Positions 1 to 8,160 of a stretch of DNA of 23,245 nucleotides are shown here, one piece after another. The number at the start of each line of letters is the position of its first letter. The stretch's first letter is position 1. Position numbers and translations under genes: made by a program. The notes under the pieces are model-generated. The model was given only the letters and a program-made list of their open reading frames with translations, was not told where the DNA came from and ran no database searches. This DNA comes from Mnemiopsis leidyi (Eukaryota; Ctenophora; Tentaculata; Lobata; Bolinopsidae). Location of the stretch: the NCBI GenBank assembly GCA_000226015.1, contig JH153377.1:2187-25431 (forward strand), in the 5' to 3' direction.

Positions 1-118
<118 letters not shown>

Positions 119-179
119 TTACTCTGTTCATTACTCTGTTCATTAAACCCGAACTTTTTGTAACAGCAACTCTTCTCGC

Positions 180-190
180 AGGGAGCTAAC
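180..190 (+). promoter_or_regulatory. 3' splice acceptor just before the MARCH-like start
   Basis: A pyrimidine-rich stretch ends in CTTCTCGCAG, with the AG at 180-181. Only 9 nt separate it from the ATG at 191. The 9 nt (GGAGCTAAC) are open in the same frame, so this could also be the start of an internal exon. It is one of several acceptors found directly before start codons in this window. Confidence 0.5.
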
Positions 191-985
191 ATGATGGTTG
201 CAGTGGCCCCCTCCGGGAATGCGGCTACACCAGCCTTACCTCCCCTGTCTGACCCATTCGAGGAAGCTCCAGCTGCCCTGATCTCCGAAATGACTGGAGG
301 GTTCGACAAAGACTTGCCAGACGACCACGAGGACCAAGACGAACTAGGGGAGTTGAAGAAACATTCCAGATCCGCACGAGCAGCCCATCTATCCAACCTC
401 CAGGAGAAATGTAGGATCTGTTTGTGTGGGCACGAGGAGACAGAACCGCTGATACAGCCCTGCGAGTGTACGGGTACCATGCAGTTTGTACACAAACCTT
501 GTCTGGTTCAGTGGCTCAACACCAGCTATAAGGGCAGGTGCGAAGTCTGTTTTTTTCAGTTCAAAATTAAACGAGACAAAACGAAGTTCAAAAACTGGAA
601 GCCCTTGCCTATGACTTCGACTCAAAAAGCCAAATATGGCATAATATTTTCACTCCACATACTCGCGTTGGTGTTTTTCATATGGTCGGACTACACTCTC
701 ATCGGACAGTGTATGCGGGCGGACAAGAACACTACGGGATATTGGATAAAACTAGCTATCATTGTCGTGGCGACTATTGCTTTTCTCTGTTTCGCGGTCC
801 ATCAGAGCAGGGTTTATGTACGTCTATACGAGCGTGTCTCGGTATACAACATGGCTATCACCAATGTTTTCGGGAAGGAGGAGAACGTGTCACGGTTCTC
901 AAAGAGGGACGATCTTACCATGACGAGCGGTATGTTCGACCGGACATCTGGTGGAAGTATCGGCGGGTTTTTTGATATGCAGTGA
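191..985 (+). CDS. MARCH1/8-like membrane RING-CH E3 ubiquitin ligase
   Basis: Predicted membrane-bound E3 ubiquitin ligase of the MARCH family, 264 aa in one coding exon. Residues 74-120 carry a C4HC3 RING-CH finger with Cys74, Cys77, Cys91, Cys93, His101, Cys104, Cys117 and Cys120 in the expected spacing. The tryptophan of the CLVQWL segment is also present. A basic linker (KFKNWKPLPMTS) and two hydrophobic membrane helices follow at about 149-166 and 186-204. The stretch VYVRLYERVSVYN just after the second helix is typical of vertebrate MARCH1 and MARCH8, which remove cell-surface receptors by ubiquitinating their cytosolic tails in endosomal membranes. The N-terminal 70 residues are proline- and acid-rich and probably disordered; the Gly/Ser-rich tail is unassigned. 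The ATG at 191 is followed at once by a second ATG. Because a splice acceptor lies 9 nt upstream and the frame is open between them, an upstream exon outside the window cannot be excluded. Substrates are not predictable. Confidence 0.9.
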   Translation: MMVAVAPSGNAATPALPPLSDPFEEAPAALISEMTGGFDKDLPDDHEDQDELGELKKHSRSARAAHLSNLQEKCRICLCGHEETEPLIQPCECTGTMQFVHKPCLVQWLNTSYKGRCEVCFFQFKIKRDKTKFKNWKPLPMTSTQKAKYGIIFSLHILALVFFIWSDYTLIGQCMRADKNTTGYWIKLAIIVVATIAFLCFAVHQSRVYVRLYERVSVYNMAITNVFGKEENVSRFSKRDDLTMTSGMFDRTSGGSIGGFFDMQ

Positions 986-1255
986 CGAAGGGCTGCAGAG
1001 AAGTTCTTACTTTTGCCTGCCGCAAATTTCAGGTCCTCTATTTTGCGTTGCAGAAAAGTTTTTCAGATGATGAAAGCAGCATTATGGTTGAGAGGTTTTA
1101 GTCTAATCTTTGGGGTGTTACTGAAAATCTGCCAGTACCACGATTTAGATCTACCACTATCTTATTCTAAATCTAATTCTAAACCTGAGACTTTGCTTAA
1201 GTTACATTTCAACTTCTCCAACTAAGCGCTGGAAGTTGTGAGTGGTCATTGTTTA
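986..1255 (+). other. Probable 3' UTR of the MARCH-like gene
   Basis: No second gene is visible. The sequence right after the stop codon at 983-985 has small chance reading frames, one of 70 codons at 1013-1225 starting from a non-ATG codon with no recognisable domain. It presumably holds the 3' untranslated region. I see no clear AATAAA before the repeat that starts at 1256. Confidence 0.4.
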
Positions 1256-1993
1256 TTGACGAGATTATATCCGTCTTAAGTTGCAACGTTCAGCTTTGAG
1301 CTGCGAGCGTCGGGTATAAGTATAAGTATAACCGCGACAAATTGTTTTATGTATGATTTTAAGTTAACGGTTGCTAAACTGTAAAATCATCATAAATTTA
1401 AATTCATTTCACTAATGAATTGTGTTGGTATTTAAAATCCATTTTAATTTTTTTCTCTTCAATTTTTAACATTTAAAATTAATTTTAAAATTTTATTTAA
1501 TGTACTCTTCCTTTAAGTTTAACATCATGCTTATTTGATATTATTCCATTGGAGTTTATGAGAGTTTTACCTTGACGGAAATACGGTATTTTTAATTTTA
1601 TCGTCTTCCAAAGTGAAAGTTAAAGAACTGACAGTAATATCATAACCCACCTAAAAGCTTGAACTCATTGTGGCTGTGAATGTGATCCTGAAACCCAACT
1701 GTTGCTTTATAGTGACGATCAATAGCAGATTGCAGATTGCAGCGATATGAATAACGAAAAGCTGAGCTGCGAGATGCCAATGGCTTGGCAGTCTGGTAAA
1801 CTCTCTATTTATCACTGTGCATCTTTTAGCTTATAGCTTTATTACATAATATTTAGCTGGTAGCCAGGCGGTTACATGCTCATAACTCAACTTAGCCTCG
1901 TGGGGGCGGCCTTTGTCAACTCTTGTCAAAGTTTGACCCGATTCTAGCGGCTCAAAGCTGAATCAGAATGGTAGACGGATATAGTCTCGTCAA
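1256..1993. mobile_element. 738-bp element bounded by TTGACGAG inverted repeats
   Basis: The left end (1256 onward) starts TTGACGAGATTATATCCGTC, then carries TTCAGCTTTGAGC and CGTCGGGT. The reverse complement of the right end (1993 backward) starts TTGACGAGACTATATCCGTC and also carries TTCAGCTTTGAGC and TCGGGT in the same order. The terminal inverted repeats are therefore about 60 bp and imperfect. The interior is AT-rich and shows no transposase, so this would be a non-autonomous DNA element. No target-site duplication is obvious in the flanks. The same ends recur at 3073, 3399, 3977, 4246 and 5161. A short TATAAG triplication (about 1315-1331) lies inside the left end. Confidence 0.6.
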
Positions 1994-2690
1994 GAGGCAA
2001 GCGGAAGTGCGGAAACTCAGTTTGTGTTGCTCTTAACAATGCAACACAAAAAAGAGATGACCGTAAGAGTCTGGTTGTGTTGAACAGTGCTTGGTTTTGG
2101 TGCCGTTTATCCAAATGGTTGACCCGTGGGAGAGTACTGGTTTGACCATTACATTGTAGACCCATAGATCGAAGCTGGTTTGATGTTTGAATCCCTAGGT
2201 AGGGCCAACCGCTCTCATGCACTGCATCATAATGCGTTTGGTTTTCTTGCAAATGCAGTCTATGTGTCCATTCCAGTTCAACTTCCAGTTTAGCTTCGAG
2301 TACAGTGTAAGACCAAGGAACTTGATTGGATTGATCACACTGATTTCTGCGCCGTCCACTTTTAGCGGCTGCAGATCGAATGACCAGGACCTTCTGTTGG
2401 TGAACATGACGAATGACGCAGTGTGATTTTTAGTGACCGAGTTTGATGCCATTTTTCTTGCACCAAGCGTTTATGGAGTTCAGGCTTTTTTGCCTCACTT
2501 CCCGAAGGGTGTCAGCACCGTAATCTTTTCTCCCGTTTGGTAGTTTTGGTGCTGTTACGATGTACGACTGAGACCAGTGCCATGTCGTCGCGTCTGCGAA
2601 CACTTGCAGGTCACAAGGGAACGTGTCCCTGGTGTATTGGTGTACTCGAGAAGTTCATTCAGCACTAGGTTCCATATGATGGAGCGAGCT
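1994..2690 (-). pseudogene. Decayed non-LTR retrotransposon reverse transcriptase fragment
   Basis: Reading the - strand from about 2690 downward gives the second half of a LINE-type (Jockey/CR1-like) reverse transcriptase in pieces. They are, in order: WNLVLNELLE, a QVFAD catalytic-motif region with a frame change right at the motif, a SLNSINAWCKKNG segment, and a longer open piece at 2195-2452. The open piece contains FTNRRSW and KFLGLTLYSKLNWK. A WVYNVMVKPVLSHGSTIW segment follows. At least three frame changes and several stops separate the pieces, so the copy is dead. It is truncated at both ends: the fingers/palm start is missing where GC-rich repeats begin near 2700, and the left side runs into the inverted repeat ending at 1993. 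The subfamily cannot be settled by eye. Confidence 0.82.
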
Positions 2691-2699
2691 GGCGACCTG

Positions 2700-3072
2700 T
2701 ACGAATTTTATGCCGCGCGGGCATGACACGCATGGGCTATAATGGTTAAGCAATTACCCGGCCCGACTCGCACGCGGCTCTGGGCTCGATTGCTACACGT
2801 TGCATAGCCCTGCTGCCGCGAAGCGGCAGCCTCCGGCGCGCGCGGCGGCGTGGGTCACAACGTGAGACAACGGCTCGAAGCTTCCTGTTCTCGTTAGAAC
2901 GTTAAAGGTCTCCCTGCAGTACCACATAGATCTTTCGGTTTCTCGTATTATCATTGATATGACCCACCGATTGGTTGTACAGCAGCGCGCACCTTCCCGT
3001 CATTTAATTCTCCGTCATTTTATTTGCTTCGAATGCGGGTCGGACAAAGTCAGACAACCGATTGGCGCGGCG
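2700..3072. repeat. GC-rich repeat mosaic with inverted copies of downstream modules
   Basis: Composition changes abruptly to GC-rich. The 22 bases at 2791-2812 are the exact reverse complement of 3673-3694, and the CACAACGTGAGACAA segment near 2855 is the reverse complement of one near 3650-3664. This block is therefore an inverted, rearranged piece of the same repeat family found at 3073-5332. It includes a perfect 8-bp-stem hairpin at 2812-2830 (GCTGCCGC, loop GAA, GCGGCAGC). I see no gene here. Confidence 0.6.
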
Positions 3073-3977
3073 TCGACGAGATTATATCTGTCTACCGTTC
3101 TAACGAAACGATCGTTCAGCTTTGCCTTTAGCTGCGTGAGTCGGGTATCACCGCGACAACGATTGCAGATTGGCGCGGGCGTTGTAGGTTGATAACCTAC
3201 TGTCGCGGCCTTCACGCGCTGTCACGCATTTCTGGCCTAGGGCGCCACGTAAAGCACATTTTGAGTTTAGGGTTGTAGGCTTACAACCTACCGTCAAAGA
3301 ATCGTGGACGCGCATCGCCCGTTAAGTTTAGGGCTTTTTGTCGAGATGTTACCCGACCCGCGCGCGGCTCGCAGTTTTCTGCTCTCCTCGCGAGAACATT
3401 AGACGGATATCATCTCGTCATAAGGGCTTTTTTGTCTCACGTAACGGCCCTTCGCGGCAGCAGGGCTATGCAACTTACCGGGCGATGCGCGGCTCTCTCT
3501 ACGTTTCCTAAGCAACAATTAGCCTGAGGTCCCCAGGTAATATGCAACGTGTAGCAAAGCTTTTTCAATTAAGTCAAAGGTGACATTGTCAATTGTCAGA
3601 CGCGGACGTTGCCTGACCTGCTGCCACGAAGCGGCAGCCCCCGCAATTCTTGTCTCACGTTGTGACCCTTTTCAGGGCTATGCAACGTGTAGCAACGCAA
3701 TTCAACGCAAGGCAAAGTTGACATTGTCAAAGTTGCTAAACTAGTATAGACATACAACATAGCCCTTACGTTGTACGTGCATGCGCGCGCAGCTCCAAAT
3801 TCGGACAGGTCGACTTCAGCTCTCGCTCTCAATGAGGACAAACGCGCGACGCAAAAGCTCACGACCTGAGCCCATTTTAAATTTCAAAAGTAACAGTTTA
3901 TGTGATCGTGAGATGCTTGATGTCTGTTTACCATGTGATGACGTGATACAGTTTTAACATATAAGCTGTCAGCTGAT
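3073..3977. repeat. First unit of a diverged tandem repeat
   Basis: This unit starts with a head copy of the inverted-repeat motif (GACGAGATTATAT at about 3075). It continues through a GC-rich body and ends in a 93-bp tail (3885-3977). The same order of modules is repeated from 3977 to 5332. Inside, 3399-3420 is an inverted copy of the head, so 3073-3420 by itself looks like a 348-bp inverted-repeat element. The body holds two hairpins: 3184-3200 (GTAGGTT-GAT-AACCTAC) and 3620-3638. Peptides encoded in both units are shadows of the conserved DNA and match no family I know. Confidence 0.65.
3885..3977 (+). repeat. 93-bp direct repeat, left copy
   Basis: The stretch from CAAAAGTAACAG to GTCAGCTGAT is repeated at 5240-5332 with the same length and essentially the same sequence, in the same orientation. 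It marks the tail of each tandem unit and flanks the TIR-bounded element at 3977-5220. Confidence 0.85.
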
Positions 3978-5220
3978 TGACGAGATGATATCCGTCTACC
4001 GTTCTAACGAAACGTTCAGCTTTAGCTGCGTGAGTCGGGTATCACCGCGCGACAACACGACAACGATTGCAGATTGGCGCGGGCGTTGTAAGTTGATAAC
4101 CTACTGTCGCGGCCTTCACGCGCTGTCATGACGCATTTCTGGCCTAGGGCGCCACGTAAAGCACATTTTGAGTTTAGGGCTTTTTTGTCGAGATGTTACC
4201 CGACCCGCGCGCGGCTCGCAGTTTTCTGCTCTCCTCGCGAGAACGTTAGACGGATATCATCTCGTCAAGGGCTTTTTTGTCTCACGTAACGGCCCTTCGC
4301 GGCAGCAGGGCTATGCAACTTACCGGGCGATGTTAACGGGCGATGCGCGTCCACGATTCTTTGAATCTTAGCGTCATTACGCTTCGCTCGAGGAGCAGGT
4401 GTGACGCGCGCGAAGCGATGACGGTAGGTTGTAAGCCTACAACGGCAAACGGGCGATGCGCGGCTCTCTCTACGTTTCCTAAGCAACAATTAGCCTGAGG
4501 TCCCCAGGTAATATGCAACGTGTAGCAAAGCTATTTTAATTGAGTCAAAGGTGACATTGTCAATTGTCAGACGTTGCTAATAGGTTGATAACCTACTGTC
4601 GCGGCCATCACGCGCTGTCACGCATTTCTGGCCTGGCGACAGATCTGGCCTGGCGACAGAATTTCGAAGAAATTCTAGACGCGCATCGCCCGTTGCGACG
4701 TTGCCTGACCTGCTGCCGCGAAGCGGCAGCCCCCGCAATTCAACGCAAGGCAAAGTTGACATTGTCAAAGTTGCTAAACTAGTATAGACATACAACATAG
4801 CCCTTACGTTGTACGTGCATGCGCGCGCAGCTCCAAATTCGGACAGGTCGACTGCAGCTCTCGCTCTCAATGAGGACAAACGCGCGACGCAAAAGCTCAC
4901 GCCTGAGCCCATTTTAAATTTTCAAATTAAATTTTCAATTGAAAATATCAAGTATGGGGCGGCAGCTTCACTGCCGCGCCACGCACTTCGCGGAAGCTCA
5001 GCTTCAGGTCAGATCCAAGATCAGGCAACGTCTGACAACTCACATCTTATGTGCGTCCCGATAGGGCGCACGCAGTTCAGCGCTGTGGGTACCAGATCAG
5101 AATTGGTGCAGGTTTCTAAAGGTCGTCCAACATAAGCATCTGCCATGGGATCTGGGTTGTCGCGGTGATACCCGACTCACGCAGCTAAAGCTGAACGTTA
5201 GACGGATATAATCTCGTCAA
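3977..5220. mobile_element. 1.24-kb element with about 60-bp terminal inverted repeats
   Basis: The last 60 bases (5161-5220) are a near-exact reverse complement of the first stretch (3977 to about 4050). Both carry TTGACGAGAT, ATATCCGTCTA, ACGTTCAGCTTTAGCTGCG and GAGTCGGGTATCACCGCG. The left copy has 13 extra bases after CGTCTA, and one base differs near the tip. A further inverted copy of the tip lies inside at 4246-4268. No open frame resembles a transposase, so the element would be non-autonomous. The flanks show no convincing target-site duplication. The body holds the GC-rich modules shared with 3073-3884, plus private sequence at about 4920-5160. Confidence 0.65.
4627..4660 (+). repeat. 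17-bp unit repeated twice in tandem
   Basis: TCTGGCCTGGCGACAGA occurs twice back to back (4627-4643 and 4644-4660). In the other copies of this module (near 3226 and 4139) the sequence after TCTGGCCT is different, so the duplication is local to this copy. Confidence 0.9.
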
Positions 5221-5239
5221 GATCTGGGTCACCCAATAG

Positions 5240-5332
5240 CAAAAGTAACAGTTTATGTGATCGTGAGATGCTTGATGTCTGTTTACCATGTGATGACGTG
5301 ATACAGTTTTAACATATAAGCTGTCAGCTGAT
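5240..5332 (+). repeat. 93-bp direct repeat, right copy
   Basis: Partner of 3885-3977. It lies 19 bp beyond the right inverted repeat at 5220. After it, the sequence returns to unique AT-rich DNA (AGACATGCGAACTG onward), so it marks the right edge of the repeat block. Confidence 0.85.
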
Positions 5333-6050
5333 AGACATGCGAACTGTTATTTATATTTGACGTTACCACAATCAGCCTTGAGTTCCCTAGCCCAATGTTG
5401 GATCTATTATTACAGTTTTTTTAAATTCCTGAAGAAGTAGTTTCGTATGTTTAACTAAAAATGACTTTGACAATTACTTTAGGTCGAAATTGAGCCATAT
5501 TTGGGCCCCCCGGTTTATCAGGCCTGAGCCCTTACCCAATAACCACTGAAGTCCCAGTAAATCAGGGTTTTATTATATTATACGAATTTGAGCATTAAAT
5601 AAAAGTGTCATAGGATGCTTCTTGGAATAGTACAGTAGTTGGCCCAAAGTGTCACCAAGGAAATATCATGGGAAATTTTTCTTATCACAGGATTGCATCC
5701 ACATTTACAATATATTTGATTTTTGTTATTGACGAATCCCACAAGCAAGGTAAGAAATAAGGATGGAGAAACTTGTAACTTGGTCAATGCTAATAAATAT
5801 AATCAAGCTGCAGTTAGATTAGACCCATCTCGTCAGAGTCCTGATCCCTCATTATGGATGTTATCGGTACCCTCGATCATTTTTGCCAATTCCACAGGTT
5901 TGTATTAGGCAATTTAGCTAGTGGCCAAAAGATGAATGAACAGCCTTCTGATATTAAGTTTCATTTGTATCTATTGTTACATTCTGTCAAATATACTTCT
6001 TGATAAGAGTTTCAAATCAATTAATCAAATCAGTGTCATTTGTTCTAGCT
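5333..6050 (+). other. Intergenic DNA; possible ENGase leader exon and intron
   Basis: No complete gene is seen. A good splice donor context (CAAGCAAG|GTAAGAAA) has its GT at 5750-5751, and a good acceptor (TTTGTTCTAG) has its AG at 6047-6048. Together they could remove a 299-bp leader intron and place the ENGase ATG 2 nt into the next exon. This is inference from consensus sites only; the acceptor could equally receive a trans-spliced leader. Confidence 0.3.
6047..6050 (+). promoter_or_regulatory. 3' splice acceptor 2 nt before the ENGase start
   Basis: GTCATTTGTTCTAG ends at 6048 and is followed by CT and then the ATG at 6051. The tight placement supports 6051 as the start and argues against the in-frame upstream TTG region being coding. 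Confidence 0.5.
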
Positions 6051-7505
6051 ATGTCGGACAGTGTTGTAGAGAAGAAGCACATATCACCAATCAATGATGT
6101 CGATAAGCTCTCTAACTTTTGTCCTGAAAATGTAGACCCAGACCTTGTCAGTCAGCTAAAATGGGTTTGTAAAAAGAACAAAGGACCAAACGTTTTAGTA
6201 TGTCATGACATGGAAGGTGGATATCGGGATGATAAATTCATTGATGGAACTGACAACCCTGATTTTTACAACTTTTATCACTGGGCTCAGATTGATACTT
6301 TTGTTTACTTTAGCCACCACTTTGTCACAATACCAACCCACATGTGGATTGAAAGTGCTCACAAAAACGGAATTAAAGCTCTTGGGACCTTTATTACTGA
6401 GTGGGAACATGGAGCAAGCAAATGTCTGGATATGTTTGCTTCAGCTGAATCATCAATTCATTTTGCTAAAAAGTTAGCAGAAATTGCACACACCTACAAT
6501 TTTGATGGCTGGTTAATTAACATTGAGAATATTCTATCAGTTGATGGAGTTAAAAACATACAAGTATTTTTGCAGTGTCTAACAGAGGAGATGAGATTAT
6601 TGAATCCCCATAGCTCAGTACTTTGGTATGATGCTGTCACAAATGAAGGGAAATTGCAGTGGCAAGATAGTGTAACAGATCTGAATAAGTGTTTCTTTGA
6701 TTGTTGTGATGGAATCTTTTTAAACTATACTTGGAAAGACTGGCAATTACAACTAACACTAGATTTGTGCCCTAACAGGGTTCTTGACATCTATGTGGGA
6801 ATTGATGTATTTGCTAGAGGTTGTTTGGGAAAATATGAATGTCACATTAGCACTGAAAAGATTATGGATTATGGATTCTCTGTGGCACTTTTTGCAACTG
6901 CTTGGTGTTATGAACAATGTAAACCTGATTTCTCATCTTTCATAAAAAACAACAACAAGTTTTGGAAGCTGCTTCAACCTACATGCACTCCCAAGCCACT
7001 TGCCTGTGTGCAAGATCAACCATATGTCACAAATTTTAATTTCGGTTTTGGAAGAAAGGTGTATGTGTATGGATTTTTGTTATACAAAAAATCCTGGTTT
7101 AATATGTTAAAACAAGATGTACCATTCATCAATTTCATCAGCGATCAAAAGCTTTCTACTGATATTGTGGATGATGAAGCATTTGAAGGCAGTACTTGCC
7201 TCAAAATATCCTTAGCAGAAACTGCAATTTATGGTAAGCTTATTTGCCTTAAAGCATACAGGAAGAGTGGAGAAATAAACATAGTTTGCAAAGCAACAAA
7301 TGGTTCACAATTAAAGGATTTAAAATTAGTTGTTACTGAGAAAGATGGGACTACGCACACATTTAGTCAATCCTTTAACATTTTTGTTGGTGGCAACCAC
7401 TGGCGAAGGATAACATACATCTTTGAAGATGCTTTAGATATAACATGGATTGGATTGGAATGCAAACCACAGCAATGCATTCTAATAGGGCAACTGAGTC
7501 TCTGA
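6051..7505 (+). CDS. ENGASE: Cytosolic endo-beta-N-acetylglucosaminidase (GH85)
   Basis: GH85 enzyme that cuts between the two core GlcNAc residues of N-glycans; in animals it processes free oligosaccharides released in the cytosol during glycoprotein quality control. The protein has 484 aa in a single exon. The GH85 barrel begins at VLVCHDMEGGY (48-58) and continues with FVYFSHH (84-90), LGTFITEW (111-118) and DGWLINIEN (152-160). In this motif Asn157 and Glu159 match the substrate-assisted catalytic Asn and acid/base Glu of the family. LWYDAV (191-196), FLNYTW (223-228) and YVGIDVFARG (248-257) are also family signatures. The segment from about 340 to the end (ILIGQLSL) looks like the beta-sandwich domain. 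There is no signal peptide, as expected for the cytosolic enzyme. It is shorter than the human protein (about 740 aa), lacking its long extensions. I chose the ATG at 6051 because a splice acceptor lies directly before it. Confidence 0.93.
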   Translation: MSDSVVEKKHISPINDVDKLSNFCPENVDPDLVSQLKWVCKKNKGPNVLVCHDMEGGYRDDKFIDGTDNPDFYNFYHWAQIDTFVYFSHHFVTIPTHMWIESAHKNGIKALGTFITEWEHGASKCLDMFASAESSIHFAKKLAEIAHTYNFDGWLINIENILSVDGVKNIQVFLQCLTEEMRLLNPHSSVLWYDAVTNEGKLQWQDSVTDLNKCFFDCCDGIFLNYTWKDWQLQLTLDLCPNRVLDIYVGIDVFARGCLGKYECHISTEKIMDYGFSVALFATAWCYEQCKPDFSSFIKNNNKFWKLLQPTCTPKPLACVQDQPYVTNFNFGFGRKVYVYGFLLYKKSWFNMLKQDVPFINFISDQKLSTDIVDDEAFEGSTCLKISLAETAIYGKLICLKAYRKSGEINIVCKATNGSQLKDLKLVVTEKDGTTHTFSQSFNIFVGGNHWRRITYIFEDALDITWIGLECKPQQCILIGQLSL

Positions 7506-8147
7506 CATGGGATGTTCAAAAATTTTCTGACATGTCTCCAGCAGATCCACACAAAATGCATTATTTTGTTATTTAGTATTATCGTACTTTTGATGTTTTG
7601 ATCCAATTTTAGTAGATTTATATGATTGGTTTTTAATTTCACAGAAGTGTTGACGATTATTTTTAAAGCACAATTTAGTTTTTGTTTATGTAGAATGTAT
7701 GCTTTCTATTCTTTGAAAAAACTCTTCTGACCGATTTATTTTGTTGAAATGACTTTAAAGTCTCTGCATTAAATGAGAATTAATATGTATTTTTAAAAAG
7801 CTGCAACAAACCCAAACTAGTGGAGCCTTCTCTGGGGCACGAAGGTTGCCGAACATGGCCCTCATTCTCTTCCTTGGCGGGCTTGGTGGCATCTAATCTA
7901 CAATGTGTCATTGAGCTGGATGCTTCCAGGCCCCCACGAGGAACCACAGGCCACAATTAGCACGCCACAATTAGCACCCCCACGCTGGTTTTGGCCGTTT
8001 AAAAGACGAAAAAGAACTAAAAAGAAATATAAATTACCAATTAAATAAATATTAATTACTATTTAACTTACTATACAGTTGTTCGCTTTTATAATTTTTT
8101 GTGTTATCTTATAATTCAAGTCCAGCTAACACTAAAACGGTTATTTC
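7506..8147. other. Intergenic region with a GC-richer block
   Basis: 7506-7800 is AT-rich and probably 3' UTR of ENGase. About 7815-7990 is a visibly GC-richer block with no recognised domain in any frame I read, possibly a repeat remnant. It contains a perfect 14-bp tandem duplication (GCCACAATTAGCAC at 7950-7963 and 7964-7977). 7991-8147 is AT-rich again and leads into the next gene. Confidence 0.4.
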
Positions 8148-8160
8148 AGAAAGCTTCAGA
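8148..8160 (+). promoter_or_regulatory. 3' splice acceptor before the copine-like start
   Basis: ACGGTTATTTCAG places an AG at 8148-8149, 11 nt before the ATG at 8161. It fits the same start-proximal acceptor arrangement seen at the neighbouring genes. Confidence 0.45.

Noticed and set aside
389..625. Antisense gene within the MARCH-like gene
   Set aside because: It is a shadow of a strongly supported coding frame on the other strand.
1013..1225. Small + strand gene after the MARCH-like gene
   Set aside because: It begins at a non-ATG codon, the peptide is low in complexity toward its end, and it lies where the 3' UTR is expected.
3596..4912. Similar - strand peptides in both tandem units (3596-3862 and 4577-4912) as a repeat-encoded protein
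   Set aside because: The similarity simply reflects duplicated DNA. There is no recognisable domain, the frames differ in length, and the sequence holds hairpins and inverted copies of noncoding motifs.
2820..5332. CRISPR-like or rRNA/tRNA content in the GC-rich block
   Set aside because: The repeats are few, long and unevenly spaced with inverted copies, and the genome is animal. I saw no rRNA core motifs and no tRNA cloverleaf.
6000..6050. ENGase extended upstream to the TTG at 6000
   Set aside because: There is no ATG in that stretch, and an acceptor directly before 6051 makes it intron or leader.
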